Below are positions 1-11,000 of a stretch of 64,000 nucleotides of DNA, one piece after another. The stretch is from assembly GCA_902610655.1 (NCBI GenBank), contig CACLWL010000002.1, positions 1 through 64,000 of the forward strand, in the 5' to 3' direction. This DNA comes from an uncultured Pelagibacteraceae bacterium. GTDB taxonomy: Bacteria; Pseudomonadota; Alphaproteobacteria; Pelagibacterales; Pelagibacteraceae. The translations under genes were made by a program, and so were the position numbers. The notes under the pieces were generated by a model, which was given only the letters and a program-made list of their open reading frames with translations, was not told where the DNA came from and searched no databases. The first letter of the stretch is position 1. Each line of letters starts with the position of its first letter.

Positions 1-2
1 CA

Positions 3-125
3 CTTATACCTTTGTTTAGTAGCTTTATGGCTATATTCTTTTTTGACGAACAGTTTAGATATTTTCATACAATAGGTTCTATTTTGGTAATAATTGGTTT
101 ATTTTTATCAAATAAAAAAAAATAA
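3..125 (+). CDS. C-terminal fragment of EamA/DMT-family transporter (truncated at window edge)
   Basis: Frame 3 reads LIPLFSSFMAIFFFDEQFRYFHTIGSILVIIGLFLSNKKK*, typical last TM helices of EamA proteins. Confidence 0.55.
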   Translation, partial: LIPLFSSFMAIFFFDEQFRYFHTIGSILVIIGLFLSNKKK

Positions 126-126
126 A

Positions 127-501
127 ATGTCAAAAATAGATAAATCAAAACTTTCAGCTGAACAAAAAATAGTTTTACTTGAAGAGGGAACCGAGCCTCC
201 TGGGTCTAGTGAACTAAATGCAGAAAAAAGAGAAGGTGTTTATCATTGTGCAGCTTGTGGAATAAAACTATTTGAATCTTCAACTAAATACGAAAGTGGT
301 TCTGGATGGCCTTCATTTTTCAAGTCCTTACCAGATGCCTTTGAAACTAAAGTTGATCATCTTTTAGGTTATCCAAGAACAGAGTACCATTGCAAAAATT
401 GTGGAGGGCATCATGGCCATATTTTTGATGATGGTCCAAAACCAACTGGAAAAAGGTATTGTAATAACGGTATTTGCTTAATTTTTAAGCCTAAGCGGTA
501 A
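127..501 (+). CDS. msrB: Peptide-methionine (R)-S-oxide reductase MsrB
   Basis: CAAC and CKNC zinc motifs, GSGWPSF, HHGHIFDDGP, RYC active-site region; ATG at 127 (MSKIDKSK) preferred over the ORF-track start at 94. Confidence 0.93.
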   Translation: MSKIDKSKLSAEQKIVLLEEGTEPPGSSELNAEKREGVYHCAACGIKLFESSTKYESGSGWPSFFKSLPDAFETKVDHLLGYPRTEYHCKNCGGHHGHIFDDGPKPTGKRYCNNGICLIFKPKR

Positions 502-562
502 AATTAATACTACCAAATTTCAATAATTTTATTAATGTGCATATTTGCTAGAACAAAATAAA

Positions 563-1405
563 ATGAAAAAAATTCTTATAACATTAATATCTTTCTTCTT
601 AATTACTTCATCAAATGCAGATGATTTATCAAATAAAATTTCAAATATAATCGCTGATTTAATACCTGGTGAAGGTGATACTGAAGTAAGTATTGATTTA
701 AGAGAAAATCACAAACCAGACTATAGTATTCTTGGTGTAAGAGAAATTGATAAAACAGACAGCGGAAATTTTTTTATGCAATTCTCATTATCTAATACTG
801 AGAAAAGAAATACAGAAAGAACAGTTGGAAACCTAGGTTTCGGACAAAGAATGTTAAGTAACGATAATACAATGATGACTGGTTATAATGTTTTTTGGGA
901 TTATGATAGTTATGGAAATTCAAGAACAAGTTTAGGACTTGAGGCTAGAAATGCAGTATTGGATTTTTCTGGTAACTATTATTTAAATACAGGAGATGGA
1001 AAAGACGAGGAAAAACCTTTAGAGGGTTATGATTTAAATTTAGCTTCCCAAGTTCCTTATATGCATTGGGCCGATGTATTCGTTAATGCTTATGAATGGT
1101 TTGGAAGAGATAGAGCCGGTATAAGAGGAACAAAACTTGGATCAGAATTATTATTAAACCCAAATTTAAATTTGGAATTAGCATTTGATGACAAGGATAA
1201 AAAAGGCTTAGAAGATGAGTGGTATGCAAGAGTAATGTTTGTATATCCTCCAAGATCAGGCCCTTCACTTCAAGATGGATTTATAAGCGCAACTGCTTGG
1301 AATGAAGAAAAAGATATGAGTAAAGAATTATTAACTAAAGTTAAAAGAAACAATAAAATTGTAGTAGAGTTTAAAGGTACATCAACAATTTCTAGAACCG
1401 ATTAA
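563..1405 (+). CDS. Inverse-autotransporter (intimin/invasin-type) beta-barrel domain protein, no evident passenger
   Basis: Signal peptide MKKILITLISFFLITSSNA; GNLGFGQRMLSNDNTMMTGYNVFWDYDSYGNSRTSLGLEAR resembles the IAT_beta family. Confidence 0.65.
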   Translation: MKKILITLISFFLITSSNADDLSNKISNIIADLIPGEGDTEVSIDLRENHKPDYSILGVREIDKTDSGNFFMQFSLSNTEKRNTERTVGNLGFGQRMLSNDNTMMTGYNVFWDYDSYGNSRTSLGLEARNAVLDFSGNYYLNTGDGKDEEKPLEGYDLNLASQVPYMHWADVFVNAYEWFGRDRAGIRGTKLGSELLLNPNLNLELAFDDKDKKGLEDEWYARVMFVYPPRSGPSLQDGFISATAWNEEKDMSKELLTKVKRNNKIVVEFKGTSTISRTD

Positions 1406-1406
1406 T

Positions 1407-2168
1407 ATGATAAAAAAAATACTAATATCTTTTTTAATACTTCTTGGTTTAAAAGCTTCAAGCTTCGCGGAAGTAACGGGACCTGCAGCAGTTTACAAAG
1501 TAACAATGAAAAAAGTAGAGCTATGTACTGCGAGCACAAGTGTAACTGATTGTCAAAATTCAATTGTTATTGGATCTGGTGATCAAGAAGTGGATATTGC
1601 ATCAGTTGGTTCAGGATCAGCAGCAGCAGCTTATGGTGATCCAGCATTATTACCTTTAGGCGAGACCTACACTCATATGAGAGTTACTGTTGATAGAAAA
1701 TTTGTTATGAAATCACAAACAGTATTAGATCCTGCTGGTGATGCAGAAGGATGTGTAACGATGGCTACATCAGCTACATTATATGGAGCGGCAGAAGCTA
1801 CAAGAAAATATACTCATAGAATTTCACACGCTGATGAAAAAGATTTAGGTGATGCAGAAGAAATGAACATTTATTTAGAAAATGACAGCTACACATTGTG
1901 TACTAATGGTACTTGTGGCGCTGGTAGTTCAAACACTAATGATTATTCAAGTCCATCAGTTGCGACATTTCAAGAAACTCATGATGCTGACACAGGTGAT
2001 GATCATATGCTTGTTTATGAATTAACCTCACCTTACACAGTCGCGTTGATTGCGCCAACAATTGATATATCCTTTGGAACAAGTAGTGCACTTGGCACTT
2101 TTACTGCGGCTGAAGGAAGATGTGCATTTTTTGCAGACGAACCCCAAGTAACAATTACAATTAAATAA
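1407..2168 (+). CDS. Secreted protein of unknown function
   Basis: Signal peptide MIKKILISFLILLGLKASSFAE; Ser/Thr/Ala/Gly-rich, Cys-containing; starts just after the upstream stop codon. Confidence 0.6.
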   Translation: MIKKILISFLILLGLKASSFAEVTGPAAVYKVTMKKVELCTASTSVTDCQNSIVIGSGDQEVDIASVGSGSAAAAYGDPALLPLGETYTHMRVTVDRKFVMKSQTVLDPAGDAEGCVTMATSATLYGAAEATRKYTHRISHADEKDLGDAEEMNIYLENDSYTLCTNGTCGAGSSNTNDYSSPSVATFQETHDADTGDDHMLVYELTSPYTVALIAPTIDISFGTSSALGTFTAAEGRCAFFADEPQVTITIK

Positions 2169-2169
2169 T

Positions 2170-3273
2170 CTAAAAACTTCTAATTAATTCTGCCGCCAAA
2201 ACTTTATGGCCTATCTTATTGAAATGTGGGTCATTTTTAAAATAATATTTTTTATAAATTTCAAAGTAAGAAGAATCATTCATCTTTTCAAAGAAGATCG
2301 GGAAATAATTAATAAATTTTTCACATTTATTTTGGCAGAATTCTTGCCATATTTTTACATGTATAGAATTAACTACATCATTTTCTAACTGGTGCGGCCA
2401 CGGGTAGACTGCCAGACTTAGCTTAATATTATTTTTTGAGAGTATTTCATAAAGTTTTTCCATATGATTAATCATTATTTGATTTCCTTTTTTAACCCCT
2501 AAATCATAACCTTCAATTTTATCAGTTTTTGCGTAAGTCCATTTAGCTTTAAGATTTACTTTATCAGTAAAAATTGGATTTTCATTATTATCTAATTGCT
2601 TTTCCTCTTTTGAAAATTTGTATTTTTTTAAAACAAACATATAAAAGTTAGTTAGTGGAAAATTATTTCTTAAAAATTTCCTTCGTTTTAAATTTTTCTT
2701 TTTATAATTTTTCTCGGTTACTTTAAGACTTTCATCTATAGAGTAAAAATTAATATCGTCGTAAAAATCACTGATATCAATAAAGACTACAACATGATCA
2801 AATTTAAAACCTTGATTAATTAGATAATTTAACTTTGAAAGATATATTTTAGGTGAGTAAGATACTATTCCGAGATTTGCAGTTTTATATCCTGTCTTTT
2901 CAGTAAAAATTCCGACAAAGCTATCCTCATATTCAATTGGAGTTCCTTCAGTAAAAGAGTCTCCTATAAAAGCAAATTCATAATCTTTATTATCTACTTG
3001 ATCACATTTTGACTTGAAACCGTGATTGTTGGTGCACAATACATAAGTATCTACAAAACTTACATTATTTGTATACTGTACATTCTCTCTTAATGTGTGA
3101 TGGTAAATTGGATGATCTATTCGAATTAATCTTTCATAGAATTGTGATTTTGCAAAATAGGCATCAAAGTATTTAAGAATTTTTGACCCTAGAAAAAAAT
3201 CAATAACCAATGAGAATACAAAGGTGATCAACAGAATCTTTATTAAGTCGAGTAGTTTTTTTACAAAAATCAT
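2170..3273 (-). CDS. SGNH/GDSL-hydrolase-like membrane-anchored protein
   Basis: N-terminal TM; FAFIGDSFTEGTPIEYEDSF (block I GDS) and C-terminal DPHFNKIGHKVLA (block V DxxH). Confidence 0.65.
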   Translation of the reverse strand: MIFVKKLLDLIKILLITFVFSLVIDFFLGSKILKYFDAYFAKSQFYERLIRIDHPIYHHTLRENVQYTNNVSFVDTYVLCTNNHGFKSKCDQVDNKDYEFAFIGDSFTEGTPIEYEDSFVGIFTEKTGYKTANLGIVSYSPKIYLSKLNYLINQGFKFDHVVVFIDISDFYDDINFYSIDESLKVTEKNYKKKNLKRRKFLRNNFPLTNFYMFVLKKYKFSKEEKQLDNNENPIFTDKVNLKAKWTYAKTDKIEGYDLGVKKGNQIMINHMEKLYEILSKNNIKLSLAVYPWPHQLENDVVNSIHVKIWQEFCQNKCEKFINYFPIFFEKMNDSSYFEIYKKYYFKNDPHFNKIGHKVLAAELIRSF

Positions 3274-3398
3274 CTAGATAATAAATTATGACCAAAAATT
3301 AGTTAAATTTTGTGAAAAATAACAATTTTTTAGACTATTTTGAGCTAATTCTACAGTTTAAAATTCATTTTAACATAGCTATTATAGAAATAATTATC

Positions 3399-4412
3399 AT
3401 GTTTGAAAAATTAGAAGAACTAGCAAAAAATAACAAAAAAATTTCAGATTTTCATATTAGGTCAGGTTCACCTTTAGCTTATAGACAAACAGGTGAAATT
3501 ATCATGGTAAAAGAAGTAGTAGTCAAGCCGCAAGACTTAATAGATATGCTAACTACAAATTGCAATGAACATGAGACAAAAAGATTTCAAGATACACATG
3601 AATTAGACTCAGCAGTAATGATTAGTGGACTAAGATTTAGAGCTAACTTTTACAAAACTTTAAATGGACCCGCAGCAGTTTTGAGAAGAGTAGAGAGCAA
3701 AATACCAGAGATGGGACAATTCGATTTACCCGATGCACTTTATGATATTATTGATATGCATAAAGGTTTAGTACTAGTTACAGGCCCAACAGGTTCAGGT
3801 AAATCTACAACACTTGCTGCGATTGTTAATGAAATAAATAAAACAAGAACATCAAATATTATAACAGTTGAAGATCCAGTAGAATTTATTCATAAAGATT
3901 CAAAAAGTATTGTTTCGCATAGAGAAGTAGGTAAACAAACACAAAGTTTTGCAAGTGCTTTAAAAGCTGCATTGAGGGAAGATCCAGATGTAATTTTAGT
4001 TGGAGAGATGAGAGATTTAGAAACAGTAAGCTTGGCATTAACAGCTGCTGAAACAGGCCACTTGGTATTTGGAACGTTACACACAAGTGGTGCACCAAAT
4101 ACTATAAATAGAATTATTGATGTATTTCCTCCAGAACAACAGGCGCAAATTCGTGCGCAGTTATCAACCTCTTTAAAAATGGTTGTTACGCAAAGATTAT
4201 TAAAAACTAAAGATGGTCTAGGTCGCGTTGGTGCTTTTGAAATAATGAAGTGTACTGCTCCAATTCAAAACTTAATTAGAGAAGCAAAAATTCATCAAAT
4301 ACCAAGCATCATGCAGACTGCTGTTAAAGACGGAATGGTTACCATGTCTAAATCTTTAGAAAATCTAGTAGCAGCAGGAAAGATTGATGCAAATGCAGGA
4401 AAAGAAAATTAA
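3399..4412 (+). CDS. Type IV pilus retraction ATPase, PilT/PilU family
   Basis: Walker A GPTGSGKST, GEMRDLETVSLALTAAETGHLVFGTLHT; in-frame ATG at 3399 (MFEKLEELAKNN) gives the PilT-like N terminus. Confidence 0.9.
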   Translation: MFEKLEELAKNNKKISDFHIRSGSPLAYRQTGEIIMVKEVVVKPQDLIDMLTTNCNEHETKRFQDTHELDSAVMISGLRFRANFYKTLNGPAAVLRRVESKIPEMGQFDLPDALYDIIDMHKGLVLVTGPTGSGKSTTLAAIVNEINKTRTSNIITVEDPVEFIHKDSKSIVSHREVGKQTQSFASALKAALREDPDVILVGEMRDLETVSLALTAAETGHLVFGTLHTSGAPNTINRIIDVFPPEQQAQIRAQLSTSLKMVVTQRLLKTKDGLGRVGAFEIMKCTAPIQNLIREAKIHQIPSIMQTAVKDGMVTMSKSLENLVAAGKIDANAGKEN

Positions 4413-5103
4413 AGGATTTTCATTACTCGAATTGATAGTAGTGGTTTCAATAATTGGAATTTTGTCAGCTATTTCGTTTCAACCATTTATGTCTTGGAGA
4501 GGAGATAGAGCAGCAAGGATAGAGGCTCAAAATATTACTAGTGTGATAAAGGATATATTTTCACAAGTTCAAAGAGGACAATACAGTTTTGTGCAATTCG
4601 AAATCCAAAAAATCAATAATGAATATTTAATTTCATCTAATGGGATGTTTATTGATAGATTTACAGGTTATGTAAGAGATAAATATAATGCATCTGATCA
4701 ATTGAATGATTTTCATAAATTTACTACTAGATGTTCAGATACTTTAACTTGGGATCATGTTGGTGAAGTTGATGAAAATATTTTAACAGTAAACCAAATA
4801 TCTGTGGATGCCACAAAAATTGGTATTGGCGTTGAAGGTAGTGATGTATCATCGGATGGGGGACGTGTATGTTTTTCAAAAGATGGAACATATTATAGCC
4901 CAGGTGGAATTTTTTTAAGTGGATCAACACCCGTAGAAAGACTATTTATTTGTACAGTAAGATCCAGTGGAACAGGTTGTTCCTTAGGTGTTAATAATGA
5001 ACCACCGTCTGATCAAAAGAATACATTTGCTTTAGAATGGTCCAGATTTGGTAATATATCACTTAAAAAATATAGCGAAAGTAACGGATGGATAGAACAG
5101 TAA
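4384..5103 (+). CDS. Type IV pilus minor pilin, GspH/FimT-like
   Basis: Prepilin signature KIKG-FSLLELIVVVSIIGILSAISF; overlaps the pilT-like 3' end. Confidence 0.82.
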   Translation: MMQMQEKKIKGFSLLELIVVVSIIGILSAISFQPFMSWRGDRAARIEAQNITSVIKDIFSQVQRGQYSFVQFEIQKINNEYLISSNGMFIDRFTGYVRDKYNASDQLNDFHKFTTRCSDTLTWDHVGEVDENILTVNQISVDATKIGIGVEGSDVSSDGGRVCFSKDGTYYSPGGIFLSGSTPVERLFICTVRSSGTGCSLGVNNEPPSDQKNTFALEWSRFGNISLKKYSESNGWIEQ

Positions 5104-5819
5104 AAAATATTTTTAAAAACTCTTACGAGAAAGGAATCAGTCTTCTTGAGTCTTTAGTTGCAACAGCAATAGTAGGGATTGGATTTGTTGCGGTTTTCCA
5201 AATTGTAAATTACTCAACACAATCAATTAACGTTTCCTCTGAAAGAACAAAAATGAATTATATTGTTAGTATGGTTGCAGAGGATTTAATTGGTTATAGT
5301 AATTCACTGGTTAATGAAAATCCAAAAACAACACAGGTACAACTCGATGAGTATCGTAGACCAGTTGAAAATGGTGTAATTTCAAGTGTTAAAAAATATC
5401 CACAGAATTTTGTTGGGAACGAATATAAAATTAGTGCGTGCGATGAAAATAACGAAAAATTTAAAAAATTTAGTGAAAATCCAGAAATTTATGACAACGA
5501 TCCTGACAAAAGTGCGGCACATAATAAAACATATAGAATGCAAAAGATACTTTCAGAGGATATTTATTTAAAATGTGTTCAACAAAATAGTGTAGATGCT
5601 AGTGGTGCAAGTTTATCTTCAACGCAAGACATAAAAAGTATTGAAGTATTTAAAATATGTAATGACTCATCAATTGGTTGCACAACTGATACAACCACAG
5701 AATTTATTTTTGATGAAACCTACATTGGTAGAGTTCAGATAAGTACAAATAACGGTAGGAAGAAGAAGACTTTATATTTTCAAGCCGATTATATTTTTAA
5801 GGATTATTCAGGATCATGA
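5088..5819 (+). CDS. Type IV pilus minor pilin, PilV-like
   Basis: YEKG-ISLLESLVATAIVGIGFVAVFQIVNY; position between FimT- and PilW-like genes. Confidence 0.78.
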   Translation: MDRTVKNIFKNSYEKGISLLESLVATAIVGIGFVAVFQIVNYSTQSINVSSERTKMNYIVSMVAEDLIGYSNSLVNENPKTTQVQLDEYRRPVENGVISSVKKYPQNFVGNEYKISACDENNEKFKKFSENPEIYDNDPDKSAAHNKTYRMQKILSEDIYLKCVQQNSVDASGASLSSTQDIKSIEVFKICNDSSIGCTTDTTTEFIFDETYIGRVQISTNNGRKKKTLYFQADYIFKDYSGS

Positions 5820-6781
5820 CCAAAAATTTTAAATCAGAGTCTGGTGTTAGTTTAATAGAATTATTGGTTGGAGTTGCAGTTACTGCACTTATGATGGGAG
5901 CAATGTTAGCAACGTATACTGTAGTGAATAATAGCTATAGACAAGTACTTGATAAAGCGTCAATTAGTTCTTCAAGTAGAGATATAGTTGGTATGTTAGC
6001 AAGAGATATTAGACTAGCTGGATTTCAATATTATTACGGGCAAAATGACGAGGGAATTGCTCCATTCGATGATTTAAAATATGTAACTGGACTAACTAAT
6101 GTAGAAAGTTTGTATGACAGTCATGACCCAATTATTGTAGTAAGAAATAAGTTAGGTTATATACCAGAAGATGAAACTAATGGACAACAGACTTCATCCA
6201 GACATAACGATCAACATCTTTGCTGTGATAGGATTCATATTGTTTACGGAGACTTTAATAAAAACGATGATCAAAAATATAAAAAGTATAGAGTTACTTA
6301 TTATGCATTACCGATGGAGTATGAAGCAGGTAATGATGAGAAAAATAAATATTATGGAGTTTATAAAACAAAAGAAAGTTGGATAGAAACAACAGCATTT
6401 CCTGACGGAAATTGGACAAGTGATATATCTGTTTGTAATGAGTGTTATAGACAACAACTAGTAAGATCACATGTTGCTGATATGGAATTTTTATTGTTTG
6501 ATGAAGATGGTGTTGATCTTTATGACGTAAGTGGCACAGGGACTTACCCACAGCCTAACAATGACAGCAGATACGACCTTAATAAAATAAGGCAAGTAGA
6601 CATAGCGTTATCATTTAGATCAGGTAGAGATTTTTATAAATCAAAACCCAAAGGTGATTTGAAAAGATTTATCAAAACTTTAAGAAAAGATAGAAATTCA
6701 ACTGACAAAGGATATGAAGATAAATATTTGAGGGAGTCTGTTGTTGTAAGCGTATATACAAGGAACATTGGTGCACAATAA
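5816..6781 (+). CDS. Type IV pilus minor pilin, PilW-like
   Basis: ESG-VSLIELLVGVAVTALMMGAMLATYTVVNNSYRQV; RDIRLAGFQ motif common in PilW. Confidence 0.82.
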   Translation: MTKNFKSESGVSLIELLVGVAVTALMMGAMLATYTVVNNSYRQVLDKASISSSSRDIVGMLARDIRLAGFQYYYGQNDEGIAPFDDLKYVTGLTNVESLYDSHDPIIVVRNKLGYIPEDETNGQQTSSRHNDQHLCCDRIHIVYGDFNKNDDQKYKKYRVTYYALPMEYEAGNDEKNKYYGVYKTKESWIETTAFPDGNWTSDISVCNECYRQQLVRSHVADMEFLLFDEDGVDLYDVSGTGTYPQPNNDSRYDLNKIRQVDIALSFRSGRDFYKSKPKGDLKRFIKTLRKDRNSTDKGYEDKYLRESVVVSVYTRNIGAQ

Positions 6782-7484
6782 AAATAAAAAAAATATAAAG
6801 GGATTTGCTTTAGTATTATCAATAGTTTTATTGTTGGTTATGTCACTAATGAGTGGAACCCTTGTAGTAATTACTTCAAGTGACCATAAGAGTAATAATT
6901 TTACTGATCATAACCAGCAGGCTTTTTATGTTGCTGAAACCGGTCTTTTAGAGGCTGAAAAATATTTAATAAATACTTTTATGGGTCTTCCAAAAAGAGA
7001 GATTGCAGCAGATGGAACAGAGTCTAAAGGAGCTGCAAATTCTGCAAATAAAGGAAAGCATCCTTCTAATGTAGCAGACGCAGCAGATGACACTACTGGC
7101 TGTTATAAAAGTTTTAAAAATGTAATAAATTTGCAAGACGTAGTTGTTCATCATAAAAATGCAAGCTTTTTAAATATTGTACGGCCGGCAATTGTAAACT
7201 CTTCACATTCAGGATTTAGTGCAGATGATGAAGGTGATGAAATGGATTATATTGATAAATTTAAATATGAATATTTCATAGTCAACGTTGGAGTTGCTGA
7301 TTTCACAGAGAGTGGATCTAGTATTGCCTCAGGCTCTATCGATATTATGAACGCTGGAACAGCCTATAGAATTTATGCATGCGGCATATATGAAGACACA
7401 GGTATTGCGGGAGGAGCAATAAGATTATTTAAACAAAGTAAATTGATTATACCTCTAGAAAGTTTAATTATTTTACCAGGTTAA
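6768..7484 (+). CDS. Type IV pilus assembly protein, PilX-like
   Basis: NIKGFALVLSIVLLLVMSLMSGTLVV...NQQAFYVAETGLLEAEKYL typical of PilX; gene order. Confidence 0.75.
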   Translation: MVHNKNKKNIKGFALVLSIVLLLVMSLMSGTLVVITSSDHKSNNFTDHNQQAFYVAETGLLEAEKYLINTFMGLPKREIAADGTESKGAANSANKGKHPSNVADAADDTTGCYKSFKNVINLQDVVVHHKNASFLNIVRPAIVNSSHSGFSADDEGDEMDYIDKFKYEYFIVNVGVADFTESGSSIASGSIDIMNAGTAYRIYACGIYEDTGIAGGAIRLFKQSKLIIPLESLIILPG

Positions 7485-7488
7485 TTTA

Positions 7489-8088
7489 ATGTTGAGCTAT
7501 ATTGATAATTTTATAATATTTAAGAATATAAAAATGAAAATATTTACGTTTTGTTGTTTACTCTTATCTTTTGTCCTTTGCTTTAACTATTCTTACGCGT
7601 GTAATCTTTTAGATATTGAAATTGGTGAAAATAAATCATCTCTTGAAAACATATTTGGAGAAATACCCGAAAGTCGATATCTGGAAGGTGATAATAAAAA
7701 AGTTAATCTTATCTCGAAAATCACGCATCAGGTTGATGGCTTTTGTGAAGATAGGGATGTTTTTGGCAATGTATTGATGCATGCATATATTGTCGATAAT
7801 ACTGTAGGAGCGTTCGAGCTTGAGGTTCTAGGTAAATCTAAGTCTAAAGATGGTAAAGAAAACAAATCAGATCTGTTAAGTAGATATGTTCAGTCGAATT
7901 TTGGAGAAATAAACACTGAGGATAAAAGTTGGCCTGGGTATAAATTTTGGGATGTAGGAAATAAGTACATCTATTATTATAAAATCAAACAACGTGACAA
8001 TTCAATCGATGAAGGAGTTGTTGTGACAAGTCATGAATACTTTGATGTTCTATCATCCAATGAAGATATAAATGAGTTACCTGAATAA
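7489..8088 (+). CDS. Exported hypothetical protein within pilus operon
   Basis: Signal-peptide-like N terminus; between PilX- and PilY1-like genes. Confidence 0.55.
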   Translation: MLSYIDNFIIFKNIKMKIFTFCCLLLSFVLCFNYSYACNLLDIEIGENKSSLENIFGEIPESRYLEGDNKKVNLISKITHQVDGFCEDRDVFGNVLMHAYIVDNTVGAFELEVLGKSKSKDGKENKSDLLSRYVQSNFGEINTEDKSWPGYKFWDVGNKYIYYYKIKQRDNSIDEGVVVTSHEYFDVLSSNEDINELPE

Positions 8089-11000
8089 TATGCAGCACTT
8101 TTTTAAAATAATCCTAGCAGTTTTCTTATTCTTTATAACGCTTTCCTCAAGCATTCATTCAAAACCTATTCCACCTGGATCTGGTAAAGGGGATGTTCCT
8201 GCAAATATTTTAATTTTGCTAGATAGTTCTGTCAGTATGAGAAATCCAGTTGTTGGAGGAACTGGAATTAAAGGTGTTGATTGGGCAGTAGAATTAGATG
8301 ATGGTAATTTTATTGTTTCAGAACATAATCGTGGATTATTTAAATATTTAGTTGTTGATGAAAAAAGAGATACAGACTTTGCAGGTGGTCAAGGAGCTTT
8401 TTATGGTACCGAATACTGCGCTAGCTCATTTGATACATTTGGTACCAACAAAAGTTGGGCAGGTGATATAACGAGCGACGACGAAGTATGGCTAGCAACT
8501 TATGGTGAAGGTGGACAAATTATAAGAATTGATAGTGCTGGTAATTGTACAGCAGTAATTAATAAAATTAGTGCTTGGTCAAAAGTTGAAGAGGGCGGAG
8601 TGGTTTTAAACTCGATTGGAACAAATATAGCTATGACAAGACATCTTGAGATCAGAGAAATTGGCGGCGAAGAAATTTTATTTGCAGCAGGATCAACATT
8701 CGCCAGTGGACATAAAGGGAGAATGTATGTGAGAAATCTGACAACCAATGCTGAGAAAAAATGTGGTGGTAATCTTTCTGGTCAAATTGGAAATATGTTA
8801 AATGATTCAAAAACTACCTCGATGACTATAAGTAACGATGGATCGTATATTTATTTTTCAAGACAGGGAAAATTATGGGCTTTCCCTATGACAGCTGACG
8901 CAAATAATCTTTGGTGCCCATCCAACAATGCACACATGATTGTTGAACCAAGTCAGAACAGAATTAAAGGCGGCCCTGGATTACCAGTTCAAAATACGAT
9001 TTCTGGTGTTAATAATTTCAGTGCGATAGAATTTTCTAGAGATGAAGATAATGTAATTTATACAACAAGTATTTGGCAGCATGGAATTCAAAGACTTCAA
9101 GTAGACCCAGTTAATTTTACTGTTAGCATCGATGTTACTCTCGGTACATCTGGAAATGGAAATGAAGGATCTACTTCTGGTGGTTTAGCTGCAGCAAATG
9201 TAGAATTATTCGAACCAGGAAGAGCATCAAGTCAAAACAATGTAACTAATAATATTTCTATAAGCGCAGATAGAGACTCTATTTTAGTAGGTGATAGAAA
9301 TGCCTTTTTACAAAGATTTACAAAAACAAAATTTACAAATGCTAATAAAGATACAGCATGGCATTCCCAACATTTTGGTAAAGTAAAATCAAAATTTGAG
9401 GGAGCCAAAGATGCGATTGAAGCAATTGTTACAGACAGCTCGTTGACAAACGGTGCAAATTTTGGATTTGGACATTGGAATTCAGGAATGTTTGACTTCC
9501 ATGGGAGCCCACAAAATTGGTGGTATGGTGGAGAAGTTTACTGTCATCATTACGGTGATTGTCAATATTACGATGGCTGGACAGGAACGAGAGCAACTGG
9601 GAAATCTAATCCTTGTAGAGGAGATTACTGTATTGAAGTTGGAGTTAGCCCATCTGGTGCTGAAAGAATATTAGATGTGCTAGAGGACATGGGTATGAGA
9701 TGGGGAACAGACGGTAATTCTTTTTCACAAATGGCAAAAGATTATTTTGCAGATACAACAATTTCAGGTTTAGATGAGCCAATGATTGATCCAAATCTAA
9801 AGTGTCAGCTTAACTACGTCATTGTGATAAGTGACGGGCATATTAGAAATGCATCATTAGCTTTTGATGCGCTTCATGAATTACGACATGGTGAAAATAA
9901 AGATTTGGATTCCGTAAACGGACTGGCTGATGATGTTCAGACTTTAGTAGTCGGTTATGGAGGTTCTTATGATAATGTAAATGCTAAACCAATATTTGAC
10001 AGATTAGCAAGAGCTGGATCATGTAATGATCCTGGCACATACAACCAAACTGTAAACCCAGATACATACGATGGGCTCGCAGACAAAACTAATTGTGAAA
10101 GAGCAATTGGTGCAAACACTCCAGAAGATTTAAAAACTGAAATTGAAGCTAAGATTAGACAAATAATAGCTGAAAGATTAGCGTTTTCGGCACCATCAAT
10201 TACTGCAACATTAGAGGAGGGTGGATCAGTTTATCAAGCACAATTTAGTTATCAGCAAACAGGAGAGTGGAAGGGACACCTTTTCAGAAAAACTATTTTA
10301 CCATCTTCAGAAATTAAACACTCTCCTTCATACGGCGAAAACTGGGATGCAGGAGTAGTCATGAAAGAAAGAGGTTCGGATGTAAGAAAAATATGGACTC
10401 CATTAGACTCCTCAGGGAATAATTCTGCAAATTATGTTGGCAACTGGAATAATTGGAACGAAAATAATTATAATGAAATTAATACATTATTTGAATTCAC
10501 AGGGAATTTAGTAAGAGACTTTCATAATAGTAATACTACTTGTAGTTTTGTGGATGGTGTAGCCGACGGTAATATAGATGACATTAAAGGATTAATAAAT
10601 TTTGTAAGAGGTGAAGATTATTTTGATTATAGAGGTGGATGTGGCATATACGCTGACAGAAATTGGGATTTTTGTCCTGAGGGAACAGACATAAATGATT
10701 GCGAAGTGGAATCATCAATGTTGTCAGACATTTATCATTCTCAACTCGTTGAAGTAGGTGTGCCAGGTGCGAATACATCTTTTACTGCTAATAACCAAGA
10801 AGCTTATTGGAGAACAACAAATGGTTATGCTGGCTTTAAAAGAAATCAACAATCAAGAGAAAAAATTATTTATGCAGGTTCAAATGGAGGAATGTTGCAT
10901 GCATTCAGAGCTAATGGTGGTATTGAGGAATGGGCTTTTGTTCCTCCTATGATAGCCTCTAAATTACCGTTAATGATTAATACAAATTATGAGGGAGCTT

